Shown: positions 33,553 to 42,810 of the stretch, piece by piece
Layout: each line of letters starts with the position of its first letter
Numbering within the stretch: position 1 is the first letter of the stretch
Source: Candidatus Parachristensenella avicola
GTDB lineage: Bacteria > Bacillota > Clostridia > Christensenellales > UMGS416
NCBI GenBank assembly: GCA_904420205.1
Contig: CAJFUN010000039.1
Location: 95,709 to 159,708, forward strand
DNA length: 64,000 bases
Direction of reading: 5' to 3'
The notes under the pieces: generated by a model
The model's database searches: none
Told to the model about the DNA's origin: nothing
What the model saw: only the letters and a program-made list of their open reading frames with translations
Made by a program: the position numbers and the translations under genes

Positions 33553-34454
33553 GATGAACATATATGTGTCAGTACGCCTATGGGGGGTGAACCCTAAAGC
33601 GGTGGTAAAGCCTGTATGGCGGCGAGTATGCCCCTTCCCGGCGATGATTCTCGGCTTGCTTATCATTTAATAGGCGGGAAACGGGGGATTCCTTCCTTTT
33701 ATATATTCAAATGAAATAACCCCATCCGATCCGGGAGCCTACTGGGAACATTATACGTTTCCGACCAGCAGGACGATGGCACACAAAGAAAAAGGCTTCC
33801 GAATAGACATCCTTCAAATGCCGTCAAACCTTCAGCCCTACACTGTTTAAGCATTTGATTGGCACTATACCCGGGGATGAATAGGGATCTGGCTGTTGCT
33901 TTTATCTTATGAGAATTTGGGCGCTTGATACAATCAATCATTTGGATTACATGCGGGCTCCTTCATTGGAACACACCAAAGCCTTGATGCTCTAATTGGT
34001 ATGTCCAGCCACAGCAAGCGCTTCTAACCGCAATCGCAGTAATCGGCCGGCCAAATCCCCACCAAATTCAAGCGATGTACGCTGACCATCCTTTTCGGCT
34101 GAAGACAAAAGCCAGCGAGATTAGGGAACATGGCGATCCAAGCGGCGTGAACCCGCGTATCCGGAGCATCGTTTTCTCCGCAAAACGATCCATGGAAGGT
34201 TTTAGCGGGAGAAACGATGCGGCCAAACGGATAGAAAGATACGCTTTATTCGGAAATTCTTGCGCATCCCCCTCTACAGGCGCCCAGGATTTTCAACCTT
34301 TTTAGGTAAGATCGGACCCGTGTATTCATACGGGATGCACGCGTCCTCTGCAAAGATAATCCCTTTATCTCTTTGCCAATATTGGCACAACGTCCGTAGC
34401 TTTATTTTTTCCCCATTTCCATGGCCTTCTTGATAGCAGCCGGAATGCGCTGCA
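33553..34454. other. 900 bp without a supported gene; possible remnant DNA
   Basis: No open frame here has a ribosome binding site plus a recognisable product. An imperfect 16-bp inverted repeat lies at 34166-34181 and 34205-34220. Close to the right edge, the stop of the minus-strand gene at 34455 overlaps an ATG (TAATG) that opens a 17-codon frame ending in an A6 run. A neighbouring frame past that run reads protein-like (DACIPYEYTG). This could be the remains of a coupled gene. Confidence 0.35.
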
Positions 34455-35303
34455 TTACGGATCCTCCAGCAGGTTGCCGGTAAACATATCCACGCCGAAG
34501 GTGTATTCCGTAAACCCATCCCCCACAGGCACATGGCCGATCGTTACCTTCCAATAAGGGGCATTGCGGTAGATCGCCAGCGCGCAGCTAATCGTATGGG
34601 TTTTTTCCTGATCCATACGGATGGGCTCCGTTTCCTTCTCCGTGTCCCAATAGGGGCTGTCCGGGCGCATAATCTGCCGCTGTCCGGCGTCGCTTAGGGC
34701 CCGCGCCCGGCTGTAACTTATGCGGATCGCGTCGCTCCGGCTGGTGGAGGCCGCACCCATGGGCGGGTCATAGTCGGATTGCACCGTGATCAGATAGCGG
34801 ATCTGCCCATCCTGAATCAGGGCAAGGGCCTCTTTCCCCGTGCGCACGTTCCCTTCCACCGGCTCCTTGCATAGGGCGAAATAGTCGGCCGGCAAGGTAT
34901 CGCCTGAAAGAGGCTGGCCGCTGCCGTCCAGCAGCTGCACCTCGGCCTTTTCCTTCAGTACCGGCTGCGCTTGGGCAATCAGCCCTTCTAGCTGCGTCCG
35001 CGTTACCGCCGCATCCTGGGGCAGGTGCCGGGCGATCATGCTTTTCAGCGCGCCGCTGCCAGCGTCCAACTGGTAGGTATAGTAATCGTCCTCGAAGATG
35101 ATGTAATCTTGGCCTGAAACCTCGTCGCCAGAAAAGACCTCTCCTTTATAGGTCAAGGGGCCATAGGCAAAGTCCAGCATTTCTTCCAGCTGCGCCTGCG
35201 CTTTATTCCGCCGAACCGCTTCCTGCCCGCTGAGCAGCGCCACAGCCCCCAGCACCAGGACTACTACGGCCACGCCGCAGCCAATCAGCACACGCCGTCT
35301 CAT
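34455..35303 (-). CDS. Membrane-anchored hypothetical protein
   Basis: The 282-residue protein starts at one of two adjacent ATGs (35306 or 35303) behind AGGAGGG; the second has the better spacing. A basic MRRRV start and one hydrophobic segment (about 4-27) suggest an N-terminal anchor with the rest outside the cell. The outer part shows two short repeats of a YxY/GALKSM-type pattern similar to PepSY/YpmB-like folds (DYYTYQLDAGSGALKSM), followed by polar strands. No enzyme motif is visible and the family is not recognised. It has no close neighbours on its strand. Confidence 0.65.
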   Translation of the reverse strand: MRRRVLIGCGVAVVVLVLGAVALLSGQEAVRRNKAQAQLEEMLDFAYGPLTYKGEVFSGDEVSGQDYIIFEDDYYTYQLDAGSGALKSMIARHLPQDAAVTRTQLEGLIAQAQPVLKEKAEVQLLDGSGQPLSGDTLPADYFALCKEPVEGNVRTGKEALALIQDGQIRYLITVQSDYDPPMGAASTSRSDAIRISYSRARALSDAGQRQIMRPDSPYWDTEKETEPIRMDQEKTHTISCALAIYRNAPYWKVTIGHVPVGDGFTEYTFGVDMFTGNLLEDP

Positions 35304-35673
35304 CATTTCCCTCCTCATCTTGCTATGCCCATGGTATGCCATGAAGCCGCGGCCGTCAAGAGCCAGCTTTGATCCGCCCCCCGCTTTGCCCGCGCGATCT
35401 ATTATGCATGCATCTTAAAAAAGATGAAAAAAACTTTCCCCTTTTTGCGACAGCATTGGCCGTCGCTTTTTTTGTTCCCATGGCGAATGATCCGCCCATT
35501 CCTCCATTGCCGCCATAAACGCTTAATTTTCTCCATATTTTCCGGATTTTTTTGTCGCACGAAACTCGTGGGACAGCAGCAGGATTCCGAAAGGGAAGGA
35601 CGAATTAAAGCCACCGTGAACGGTGCGAACGGCATATGAGCCGTGCGTTCATTCTCCTCTATCCTTGCATCCG

Positions 35674-35703
35674 CCGCCCGGCTCTCTCCCAAGCCGGGCG
35701 GCA
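35674..35703 (+). other. Strong hairpin in the noc leader
   Basis: A perfect 11-bp GC-rich stem (GCCGCCCGGCT and its complement, 8-base loop) stands 75 bp before the noc start without a T-run. It may be a transcript-stabilising or attenuating structure. The rest of the 475-bp gap (35304-35778) holds no gene. Confidence 0.5.
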
Positions 35704-35778
35704 ACAAAACCCTCGCGGCCATGGCTCGCGTTACCATAGAAACCATTTCCCCAAAGACGCAAAGGAGACTCGACACCC

Positions 35779-36654
35779 ATGAGAAAATGCACCACGCCCT
35801 GCTCCAAGGAAATTCAGGAGCTACCCATTGCCAGCATCCAGCCCTCCCCTTATCAGGCGCGGAGGACCTTCTCCTCCCAGGCGCTGCAGGAGCTGGCGCT
35901 ATCGATTCGTCAGCACGGCCTGCTGCAGCCCATCAGCGTCAGGGCTTTGCCAGGCGGGCGATATCAGCTCATTGCCGGCGAACGCCGGCTGCGCGCCTGC
36001 CGGCTGATCGGCCAGGCTACGATTCGGGCCGTGGTGCTCTCGGTGGACGAGCATCAGGCGGCTTTGCTGTGCATGGTGGAGAACCTGCAGCGAGAAGGTC
36101 TGCATTTCTTTGAAGAGGCGGAGGGCTTTGCCTCGCTTATCCGGGTGCACGGCCTAACCCAGGAGCAGGTAGCCGAGCGGCTGGGCAAGCAGCAGTCCAC
36201 CATCGCCAACAAGCTTCGGTTGCTCCGCCTGCCTCAGCAGGTGCGGGAAATCGTCATTCGCTGCGGGCTATCTGAGCGCCATGCCCGGGCCTTGCTGCGG
36301 CTGCCCAATGCTTCGATGCAGCTGCAGATCGCTCAGCGCATCGCCGCCGAAGGCCTCAATGTCCGTGCCACAGATACACTTGTGGAGCGGATCCTGCAGG
36401 AGCTGATGCCCTTGGAGGAGGCCGAGGAACCCGCCTCCGGGCGTGTGCGCCGCGCCTATGGCGACTGGCGTTTGCTTAACAACGCCATTAAAACCTCGGT
36501 AAACCAAATGGTCACGGCCGGCCTGCCGGTGCAGTATTTCCTCAGGGACGCCGGGGATAATATGGAGATTCTGGTGCTGGTGCCTAAGAACGCGCATCGC
36601 GCCCAGCAGCCCCTGTCGGTTGTGCAAGGAGGTGGTGCCACCAGCAGCGTCTAG
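35779..36654 (+). CDS. noc: Noc/ParB-family nucleoid-occlusion type CTPase
   Basis: The 291-residue protein has all three ParB/Noc CTP-binding motifs: GLLQPI (47-52), AGERRLRAC (66-74) and ENLQREGL (101-108). A helix-turn-helix follows (LTQEQVAERLGKQQSTIANKL, about 126-146), then SERHARALLRLP and NVRATDTLVE, which are characteristic of the Noc branch. Noc binds specific sites, spreads by CTP-dependent clamping and keeps the division septum off the nucleoid. A chromosomal ParB is the alternative. Unlike the usual arrangement there is no parA or rsmG beside it, and it lies 22 kb from dnaA. The Shine-Dalgarno AAGGAG is 12 bases from the ATG, slightly long. Confidence 0.85.
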   Translation: MRKCTTPCSKEIQELPIASIQPSPYQARRTFSSQALQELALSIRQHGLLQPISVRALPGGRYQLIAGERRLRACRLIGQATIRAVVLSVDEHQAALLCMVENLQREGLHFFEEAEGFASLIRVHGLTQEQVAERLGKQQSTIANKLRLLRLPQQVREIVIRCGLSERHARALLRLPNASMQLQIAQRIAAEGLNVRATDTLVERILQELMPLEEAEEPASGRVRRAYGDWRLLNNAIKTSVNQMVTAGLPVQYFLRDAGDNMEILVLVPKNAHRAQQPLSVVQGGGATSSV

Positions 36655-36722
36655 CGCCACCCCCGGCGCAGGGCGCCCGGCCCTGAAACCCACTCCCCCT
36701 CATTTCGGGCCGGAGTAAGCAT

Positions 36723-36760
36723 AAAAAAAGAGCCCGATTCCCCACCGGTGCTCTTTTTTT
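36723..36760. terminator. Bidirectional terminator
   Basis: An A7GAGC stem paired with GCTCT7, with a small internal CCG/CGG pairing, gives T-runs on both strands between convergent genes. Confidence 0.9.
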
Positions 36761-36903
36761 GTCGTGCCTGGATCATGGCTTTCAGAAGGGACGCTTCCTT
36801 TTTCCGGGCGACACCGCCGGTATCCCATGCCGGGGAACCGGCCATCCTATTCCGGCCTTTTGCAAGCTCAAGCCTCGGCTAAGGCTGCATCCAGTCCTAT
36901 TCG

Positions 36904-38955
36904 TTACGCCAGCTTGACCGTGGTAAACATACCGGGGGCCGGCATTTGCAGCGTAATCTTCCCCCCGGCCGTATCCATCGCTACCGGCTCACCGGAAGGA
37001 GCAAGCCTGGCTTCCTTCACCGCCCGGGGCAGAGATAGGGTCAATTGATAACCCGGCAGGGGCAAGGCCGGCTCCTGCTGCACATTGACCGCATGGAGGA
37101 TATATCCTTCCCCATCGTCGAAGAGCGTCAGCTCCAGGCAGGGATGGGCGTCGGTTGCCACGATTGAAGCGGTATGCAGCAGGCCGATCAAGTTCCGGGT
37201 TACCTGACGAGGCGCAGCAGCCTGGGCCTTTTCCGGACAGAAGGAAAGCCATAGCACTTTCCCTTCGCCCACCTTCCCCAGGATGGCTGCCGGGTATTCG
37301 GTTTCCGGTCCCGGCGGGTTGGAATGGATCGAAGCAAATCGCCCGGCATCGGCAGGATCGGTATAGGGTAAGGTAATGCGGGCCAGCACCGGATGGTTTT
37401 GGGGATTGGATACCAGCGCCTGCCGCCCCTCATACTGGAGGGGATATTGGGCTGTATATTCAGGGCTAAAGCAAGCTTCGCCCAGCGCCGTGGGCGCTGC
37501 ATAGGTGAGCTTTTCCTGGGTCATCCCCTGGTATTCCAGCCCCAGCAGCCGCCGCGCCAGCTCCGGATCCGTGGCTCCGGAAATATACAGGCTGCCTCCG
37601 CCGAGCACGTAGCGCTCCAGCGCGTCCACCTGCTCCGGACGCAGCGAGGGCGCGTCGGTCACCATAACCAGTTTCTTCTCCGCTATACGCTCCAACCGAT
37701 TGCCAGGCAGCACCGTATAGAGCATCCGCATATCCTTCAGCGCCTGGGCCGCACCCAGCTGAGCTTGCAGCTGAGGATGGCTGGTATCCGCTCGCCCATC
37801 GGGAGCGGACGGCGCTTCCGGGTTGTATTTGCTGTCGTAGCTCATGACTAGCGCCGCCTCCGATACCATCTCCCCCCTTAAATAGGGCTCATAGGGCATG
37901 GACTCCTCGAACACCTGCCCGATCCGGTCGTACAGCCGCTTATCCAGGGTGCCCACCGGATCGATCGCGTCAATGACAAGGAAGGCGCCGTGATGGGCCA
38001 AAGTTAGATAATTGTGCAGCTTTAGATCATAAAGGGATTTGGTGGTCGTGTGCACGGTGAGACGGGGGTCGCACCGGGAGGTCATATATTCAAAGGGTGC
38101 GTTCTCTGTGGCCTCCATAAAGATTTTGGAAATATAGCTCTGCTGAAGGAAGCCGCCGTACAGATCGCCGCCGGTATAGTCATTGGCCAGGTTAACCTTT
38201 TCATCCACGCCATAACGCCAATCATGGCAGATGGTGGAAAACTGGTGCTCCACCGTCGCCTGAGGCCGCAGCCGCTTGAGTTCCTCGGTGCAGTAGGCGG
38301 CAAACTCGCCCATCCACCGCTGCCGCGCCTGCTGAAAGCGCCGCCAGGCGGGGTTTCCCCAATCCACCTCGCCGGGAATCTCCAAGCCCTCCTCCCGGGC
38401 AAAGCGGGCCCGGCAGCTTTCACAATAGCACACCTGGGGCCAGAAAGTCATATCCAAGAAGACGCCCTCAAAGTCGTATTCCCGGCAGAACTCGGCAAAC
38501 TGCGCCTTGACAAAGGCTCGGTATTGCTCGTTATTGGGGCATACCAGGCCATAGCGGCTGCCTGTCATGAATCCGTGATCCGCGCCCGCTTCCCGGGAGC
38601 CCAAACCACGGCTGTCCAGCATACGCCACTCCGGATGGGCGTCATAAGCCCAGTTGTTGTAGATTAGGCTATAATAGGCTACCACTGACATTCCGGCACC
38701 ATGGCATAGGTCAAAAAGCTCCCGCACTTTGTTGCGCCCGGCGAAAGCCCGATGAACCCGGCCGGTGACGCTATCCCAATTGCACAGTCCCACATGGGAA
38801 TGAATATAGATCATGGGCGTCTGAATATGGGCGGTTTTTAGGCATTCAAAGTATGCCTTCGGGTCAAACTGCGCCAAAAATTCTGGATTCCAATCGTCGA
38901 TATGCATATCCACCAGGTTCCGGCGGAAGCTGCGCGAATACCATTGCTCGCTCAT
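36904..38955 (-). CDS. Glycosidase-like protein (GHL6-type barrel with GH42 trimerisation-type domain)
   Basis: The 683-residue protein starts at ATG 38955 behind AAAGGAGG. The first 370 residues look like a TIM barrel of the 'hypothetical glycosyl hydrolase 6' type, with YIHSHVGLCNWDS, VVAYYSL, a likely catalytic Asp in GVFLDMTFW and a CYCESCRARF cysteine pair. The middle (about 375-590) resembles the beta-galactosidase trimerisation domain (Rossmann-like, VLGGGSLYISG and GEGKVLWLSFCPEK). The C-terminus is a small beta domain. Substrate is unknown; alpha-fucosidase or beta-galactosidase activities are possible. There is no signal peptide, so the substrate would be imported. It stands alone between a terminator and a divergent promoter. 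Confidence 0.75.
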   Translation of the reverse strand: MSEQWYSRSFRRNLVDMHIDDWNPEFLAQFDPKAYFECLKTAHIQTPMIYIHSHVGLCNWDSVTGRVHRAFAGRNKVRELFDLCHGAGMSVVAYYSLIYNNWAYDAHPEWRMLDSRGLGSREAGADHGFMTGSRYGLVCPNNEQYRAFVKAQFAEFCREYDFEGVFLDMTFWPQVCYCESCRARFAREEGLEIPGEVDWGNPAWRRFQQARQRWMGEFAAYCTEELKRLRPQATVEHQFSTICHDWRYGVDEKVNLANDYTGGDLYGGFLQQSYISKIFMEATENAPFEYMTSRCDPRLTVHTTTKSLYDLKLHNYLTLAHHGAFLVIDAIDPVGTLDKRLYDRIGQVFEESMPYEPYLRGEMVSEAALVMSYDSKYNPEAPSAPDGRADTSHPQLQAQLGAAQALKDMRMLYTVLPGNRLERIAEKKLVMVTDAPSLRPEQVDALERYVLGGGSLYISGATDPELARRLLGLEYQGMTQEKLTYAAPTALGEACFSPEYTAQYPLQYEGRQALVSNPQNHPVLARITLPYTDPADAGRFASIHSNPPGPETEYPAAILGKVGEGKVLWLSFCPEKAQAAAPRQVTRNLIGLLHTASIVATDAHPCLELTLFDDGEGYILHAVNVQQEPALPLPGYQLTLSLPRAVKEARLAPSGEPVAMDTAGGKITLQMPAPGMFTTVKLA

Positions 38956-39105
38956 AAGGGCCTCCTTTATGGATCTGTCCGTTTCGCACCCATCATACCA
39001 CGGCCGCCGCCGCCTTGGCATGAAGAAATCTGACCCTTATATGGGTATGGGGCGCGAAACTTACGAAATTCCCCTCGAATCGGAAACATTACTTTGGTTT
39101 AATTA

Positions 39106-39134
39106 TTGATTTGTTTTCAATATTATGATATAGT
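39106..39134 (+). promoter_or_regulatory. Promoter of yaaA-bcp
   Basis: TTGATT, a 17-bp spacer and TATAGT in a locally AT-rich stretch, about 30 bp before the yaaA start. Confidence 0.7.
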
Positions 39135-39165
39135 ATGCCTATCCCTTCCCATGCAGGAGGCCGCC

Positions 39166-39903
39166 ATGTTCATCATTCTATCCCCGGCCAAGCGGATGGC
39201 TGCCGTCTCGCGGATCCCGCCGCAAAGCCGGCCCCAGTTCATGGCCCAGGCCGCCTGCCTAGCGGATATTTTAAAGGGCTATGCGCCAGGGCCGCTGGCC
39301 GCAGCGCTGAAAACCAGCCCTGCCCTGGCCCTGCGCGCCTACATGGATTACCAGGATATGGACTTGACGGCGTCGGGCGCCGCTGCGCTTTTTGCCTATC
39401 AGGGCCTCGTTTTCTCCACCATGCGGCCGGATGACTTTTCCGCCGATGAGGTTGATTTTTCGCAAAACCATCTTCGGATCCTCAGCGGGCTGTATGGCCT
39501 GCTGCGTCCGCTGGACGGGATTCTGCCCCATCGCCTGGAGATGGGCTGCCGTCTTCCGGAGGCCGGGGACAGCCTGTACGGCTACTGGGCGGACAGGCTA
39601 TACCAGGCCCTGTTTGCGGCGGGCGATACGGTGGTCAACCTGGCTTCGGTCGAATATGCCAGGGCGGTTACGCCCTATCTGGCCTGGAACGACAGGATGA
39701 TCACCTGCGAATTTTACACGCTCAGCCGGGGACGATATCGGGTGATGGCTACGGCGGCCAAGATGGCTCGAGGCGCGATGGCCCGATACGCAATCTCCAA
39801 CAGGATCGACCGGCCAGAGGGGCTGCAGGGCTTTGACAGCCTGGGTTATCGCTTCTCTCCAGAGCGGTCCACCGACCAAATCTATCGATTTTATCAGCAA
39901 TAG
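39166..39903 (+). CDS. yaaA: YaaA-family peroxide-stress protein
   Basis: The 245-residue protein of the YaaA/DUF328 family begins FIILSPAKRM, the family signature, with YLGLL-type block LSGLYGLLRPLDGILPHRLEMG, VNLASVEYA and a C-terminal KMARGAMARYAI. In Escherichia coli YaaA limits free iron and DNA damage during peroxide stress. The ATG at 39166 follows GCAGGAGG. The stop codon is part of the Shine-Dalgarno of the following peroxiredoxin gene, so the two form an oxidative-stress operon from the promoter at 39106. Length matches the family. Confidence 0.92.
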   Translation: MFIILSPAKRMAAVSRIPPQSRPQFMAQAACLADILKGYAPGPLAAALKTSPALALRAYMDYQDMDLTASGAAALFAYQGLVFSTMRPDDFSADEVDFSQNHLRILSGLYGLLRPLDGILPHRLEMGCRLPEAGDSLYGYWADRLYQALFAAGDTVVNLASVEYARAVTPYLAWNDRMITCEFYTLSRGRYRVMATAAKMARGAMARYAISNRIDRPEGLQGFDSLGYRFSPERSTDQIYRFYQQ

Positions 39904-39916
39904 GAGGTATTCGCCA

Positions 39917-40378
39917 ATGCTTACCGCAGGAACCAAAGCGCCGGATTTCACCCTTCTTGACATGGACGGCAACGCCCACAGCCTATCTGATTTTGCCGGG
40001 CAGCGCGTGGTGCTGTACTTCTATCCCAAGGACAACACGGCCGGATGCACCCGCCAGGCCTGCGCCTTCCGCGACGCTCATGATCAGATGGCCGCGTTAA
40101 ACGCCACGGTTATCGGGATCAGCAAGGATTCCGCCGCTTCTCACCGCAAATTTGCCGAAAAAAACGCGCTCAATTTTCTGCTGCTCTCCGATCCCGATCA
40201 CGCGGTGATGGAAGCCTACGGCGTATGGCAGGAGAAAAAAATGTGCGGCAAGGTTAGCATGGGCACCGTGCGCACCACTTTCATCATCGATGAAAAAGGC
40301 GTTGTAGAGAAAGTTATGGAAAAAGTCAAGCCCGATACCAACGCCGCCGACGTCGCCGCCTATCTGGCGGGGAAATAG
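39917..40378 (+). CDS. bcp: Thioredoxin-dependent peroxiredoxin, Bcp/PrxQ type
   Basis: The 153-residue peroxiredoxin opens AGTKAPDFTLLD and carries YFYPKDNTAGCTRQACAFRD. The peroxidatic Cys (GCT) and resolving Cys (QAC) are five residues apart, typical of atypical 2-Cys PrxQ. It reduces hydroperoxides in the cytoplasm with thioredoxin as electron donor. The gene starts 14 bp after yaaA, with TAGGAGG, which includes the yaaA stop, as its ribosome site. It is followed by a strong terminator. All features are normal for the family. Confidence 0.95.
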   Translation: MLTAGTKAPDFTLLDMDGNAHSLSDFAGQRVVLYFYPKDNTAGCTRQACAFRDAHDQMAALNATVIGISKDSAASHRKFAEKNALNFLLLSDPDHAVMEAYGVWQEKKMCGKVSMGTVRTTFIIDEKGVVEKVMEKVKPDTNAADVAAYLAGK

Positions 40379-40421
40379 CCTATACCTGGCCTACGAAAAA
40401 CACAAAGACCCGTTCAATACC

Positions 40422-40452
40422 AAGGCCCGGCATCCCTTTGATGCCGGGCCTT
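40422..40452. terminator. Bidirectional terminator
   Basis: A perfect 12-bp stem (AAGGCCCGGCAT with its complement) between convergent genes, with TTTGCCTTTA on the right. Confidence 0.85.
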
Positions 40453-40457
40453 TGCCT

Positions 40458-42260
40458 TTATGATGCGGATGTTTGGATTTCCTCCAGGTACCCTGCCTGC
40501 TGGTAACGCGGCAGCGCCCGGAGGAAGCGCCCGGTCATCTCTTGCTCAAGCGCGTCCACCCCTTCGCCTTCCATAAAATCTTCCATTGCCGCCCACGCTT
40601 TTTCCAGCTCCTCCTCGTTGGGCGCTTCTACCATGTCCCGGGCCGCCTTATGCCAGGCGTCGTCCAGCTTCCGATACAGTTCCAATAACGCTGGCGTCCG
40701 CTCATCGGGCAGCGCACAGGCAAGCGCCGGATTCCGCCCCCGGGCGGCATAGTCCTTGTAGGCCATCCCCGCCTGAATTTCCATCCTACGGTAAGCAATC
40801 AGATCGGCATTGCTGTAATAGAGCTCCGGCGAGGCAGCCATTGCGCCCATCGCCCGCGAGTCCTCCACGAAGATCCATTGCCCCAATCCTGTCTTGCTCC
40901 GAACCGATGACGATAACGAGGCAAGCCCTCCCCCGCTGGCGTCCTCTGCCGGACGCCGGTATTCGGCATGATACCGCAGCGTGCCGTCCTCCTGAACCGT
41001 ATAATGCAGCCCCTCCACGCCCCAGTGGGTCAGCCGGGCACCCTGAGGGCTTTTCAAAAACTGCAAAAACAGGATCGCCCTCTCTGGTTGGGCGCAAGCC
41101 TTTGAAATAAAAAGGCCGCCGTCATCCCAGATGCGCATGGAGCTCTTCGCCGTATCCACATCCGCTGTCCGGTACCGGATTTCCCCCTGATACCGCAGCG
41201 GCCCCTCCGCCAACACATAGGGGAAGGGGGATTCATGGGAATCGGCCCCTTGCCGCCATGAATAGATAGCATAGGCAGGGGTAATTTTGCTCTGGGCTGT
41301 GGCAAACCAACTGTCCCTGGTCTCTTCATAGTAGGCATATTGGGCTTCCTCATACGTGCCTTTATTGGGATCGTCCGGATCAGTTATGGCATTTAACTGA
41401 TCGTGCCGCCATGGAAGAGGCCCCTCCGGCAATTCAATAATCCCATCCTGAAGCCACCGGCGAAGCATCTTCAGATACGCCATCCACTGCCGCTGCCTCC
41501 ATGGCGCCCGCACCTTGCCTTCGGCTTCGTCCCAGTAGATAGTCTGCCAAATGCCCATCCACCCCGGTATCGGGGTCTCGACCACATCGGCTAATCGCAG
41601 CGGCGAAACAAAGCCCAGTTCCTGCGCCCGGCCTTTGATCCGGTACAGCATCTTCTCCAATTCCTCTACTGAGGTAGGGATTGATTCCCCGGCCCGATTC
41701 AACAGGTCCTGCCGCAGGCCCAGCGTATAGGGCGGCGTAATCGGAACGGCCGGATCGGTATAGTTCGCTTCACTGCGGATATTTTTCTTCAGCGTATAGA
41801 CATGGCCGTCCGCGCACTGGTTGTTCAGCCGCTCCAGCGGGTCTAGATATTCCCAAAAATCCGGGCAATATTGCGCGGCTAATTCATCCAAGGCCCAGCA
41901 ATCGCCGCTGTCGGACAGACGGATGACCTCCTGGCTGGTTATCACCTTCACAAGGTCGGTAAGCGCGCCCGAGGCCTGCATCACCTCCAGCGGCTGATTT
42001 TCCGCCGGCAGGACAAGGCTCACGCCTGTCAGATCCATGATCCGGCGGGATATATCGTCCCTTCCCCATTGCAAATTCTTACCGCCATAATTGATGGTCA
42101 GCTTCACCGGCGATGTATCGCGCTGCCAGCTGGCCGCCTCTTGGATGGGGGCGGCTCCTGTTATCTTCCCTTGCGCATGGGGTTCCACCTGTCCGCAGCC
42201 CGTACAGCAGGCGCATACCATCGCCGCAATGATGGCCGCCACCCTCTTGAACCATGCCAT
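40458..42260 (-). CDS. Extracellular solute-binding lipoprotein (ABC family 1)
   Basis: The 600-residue protein begins with a basic MAWFKR and hydrophobic AAIIAAMVCACC, then a lipobox-like CTGC followed by GQ, so it should be a lipid-anchored secreted protein. The body resembles large LplA/YtcQ-type sugar-binding proteins: INYGGKNLQWGRDDISRRI, LTDLVKV, GLRQDLLNRAGESIPTSVEELEKML and late WDDGGLFISKACAQPERAILFLQFL. It would capture an oligosaccharide for an ABC importer, but no permease or ATPase gene is nearby. The start ATG at 42260 follows GAGGTGATT. The terminator at 40422 serves its 3' end. Confidence 0.85.
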   Translation of the reverse strand: MAWFKRVAAIIAAMVCACCTGCGQVEPHAQGKITGAAPIQEAASWQRDTSPVKLTINYGGKNLQWGRDDISRRIMDLTGVSLVLPAENQPLEVMQASGALTDLVKVITSQEVIRLSDSGDCWALDELAAQYCPDFWEYLDPLERLNNQCADGHVYTLKKNIRSEANYTDPAVPITPPYTLGLRQDLLNRAGESIPTSVEELEKMLYRIKGRAQELGFVSPLRLADVVETPIPGWMGIWQTIYWDEAEGKVRAPWRQRQWMAYLKMLRRWLQDGIIELPEGPLPWRHDQLNAITDPDDPNKGTYEEAQYAYYEETRDSWFATAQSKITPAYAIYSWRQGADSHESPFPYVLAEGPLRYQGEIRYRTADVDTAKSSMRIWDDGGLFISKACAQPERAILFLQFLKSPQGARLTHWGVEGLHYTVQEDGTLRYHAEYRRPAEDASGGGLASLSSSVRSKTGLGQWIFVEDSRAMGAMAASPELYYSNADLIAYRRMEIQAGMAYKDYAARGRNPALACALPDERTPALLELYRKLDDAWHKAARDMVEAPNEEELEKAWAAMEDFMEGEGVDALEQEMTGRFLRALPRYQQAGYLEEIQTSAS

Positions 42261-42476
42261 CGCAATCACCTCATTATTAATATATACATTATTTCACACA
42301 AATGTTATAGCATCTTCTGTCTTTTTATTTTTTTAATAATTTTAGTAATCTATAAATCAAAATATTATATATGTAATAGGTCACTTTATTATATATTCAT
42401 CTCATATTAGTGTGTTATATAATCAAACTATCCTTTAAAGATAGAAATTAAAGGATAGAAAGTGAGGTTTAGTGGC

Positions 42477-42725
42477 ATGAAAAAGAAACTAGCAAAAACC
42501 ATTACAGCAGTTATACTCCTGACGCTAACCATCTGCACAATTGCCTCAGCTGCCATTTTACGAGCCCCACGAACAACTTGTCCAAGATGTGGTAGCTATA
42601 GTGGTTCAGCCGTTTGGGGCGCGACAAGTTACCACATTACAACATGCTCTAATTGCCGTACCTCCTATGAACAGTTTCATTACGATTATAACAATAACGG
42701 TTTCTGCGATGCCTGTGGTGAGTAA
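42477..42725 (+). CDS. Small secreted zinc-ribbon-like protein
   Basis: The 82-residue protein starts at ATG 42477 with GAGG 9 bases upstream; a GTG at 42462 is in frame but poorly placed. A classic Sec signal peptide is visible (MKKKLAKTITAVILLTLTIC, cleavage probably after ASA near residue 24). The mature part of about 57 residues has three CxxC pairs (CPRCG, CSNC, CDACG) and many Tyr and Asn residues, so it could bind zinc or form disulfides outside the cell. No family is recognised. The gene and its 200-bp upstream region are distinctly AT-rich relative to neighbours, which may mean recent acquisition. It is monocistronic, ending at the hairpin at 42769. Confidence 0.75.
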   Translation: MKKKLAKTITAVILLTLTICTIASAAILRAPRTTCPRCGSYSGSAVWGATSYHITTCSNCRTSYEQFHYDYNNNGFCDACGE

Positions 42726-42768
42726 CAAATTATTCTTCTGTTATTTGGTTTGAATTATTCTAATCGCA

Positions 42769-42804
42769 ACAAGCCCGCTGCATCATCCCATGCGGCGGGC
42801 TTGT
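42769..42804. terminator. Bidirectional terminator
   Basis: A 15-bp stem with one mismatch (ACAAGCCCGC core), between the small secreted protein gene and the convergent M20 gene. Confidence 0.75.
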
Positions 42805-42810
42805 CCTCGT

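Noticed and set aside
35343..35778. Search for parS (TGTTnCACGTGnAACA) or Noc sites near noc
   Set aside because: No convincing match seen by eye; a genome-wide scan would be needed.
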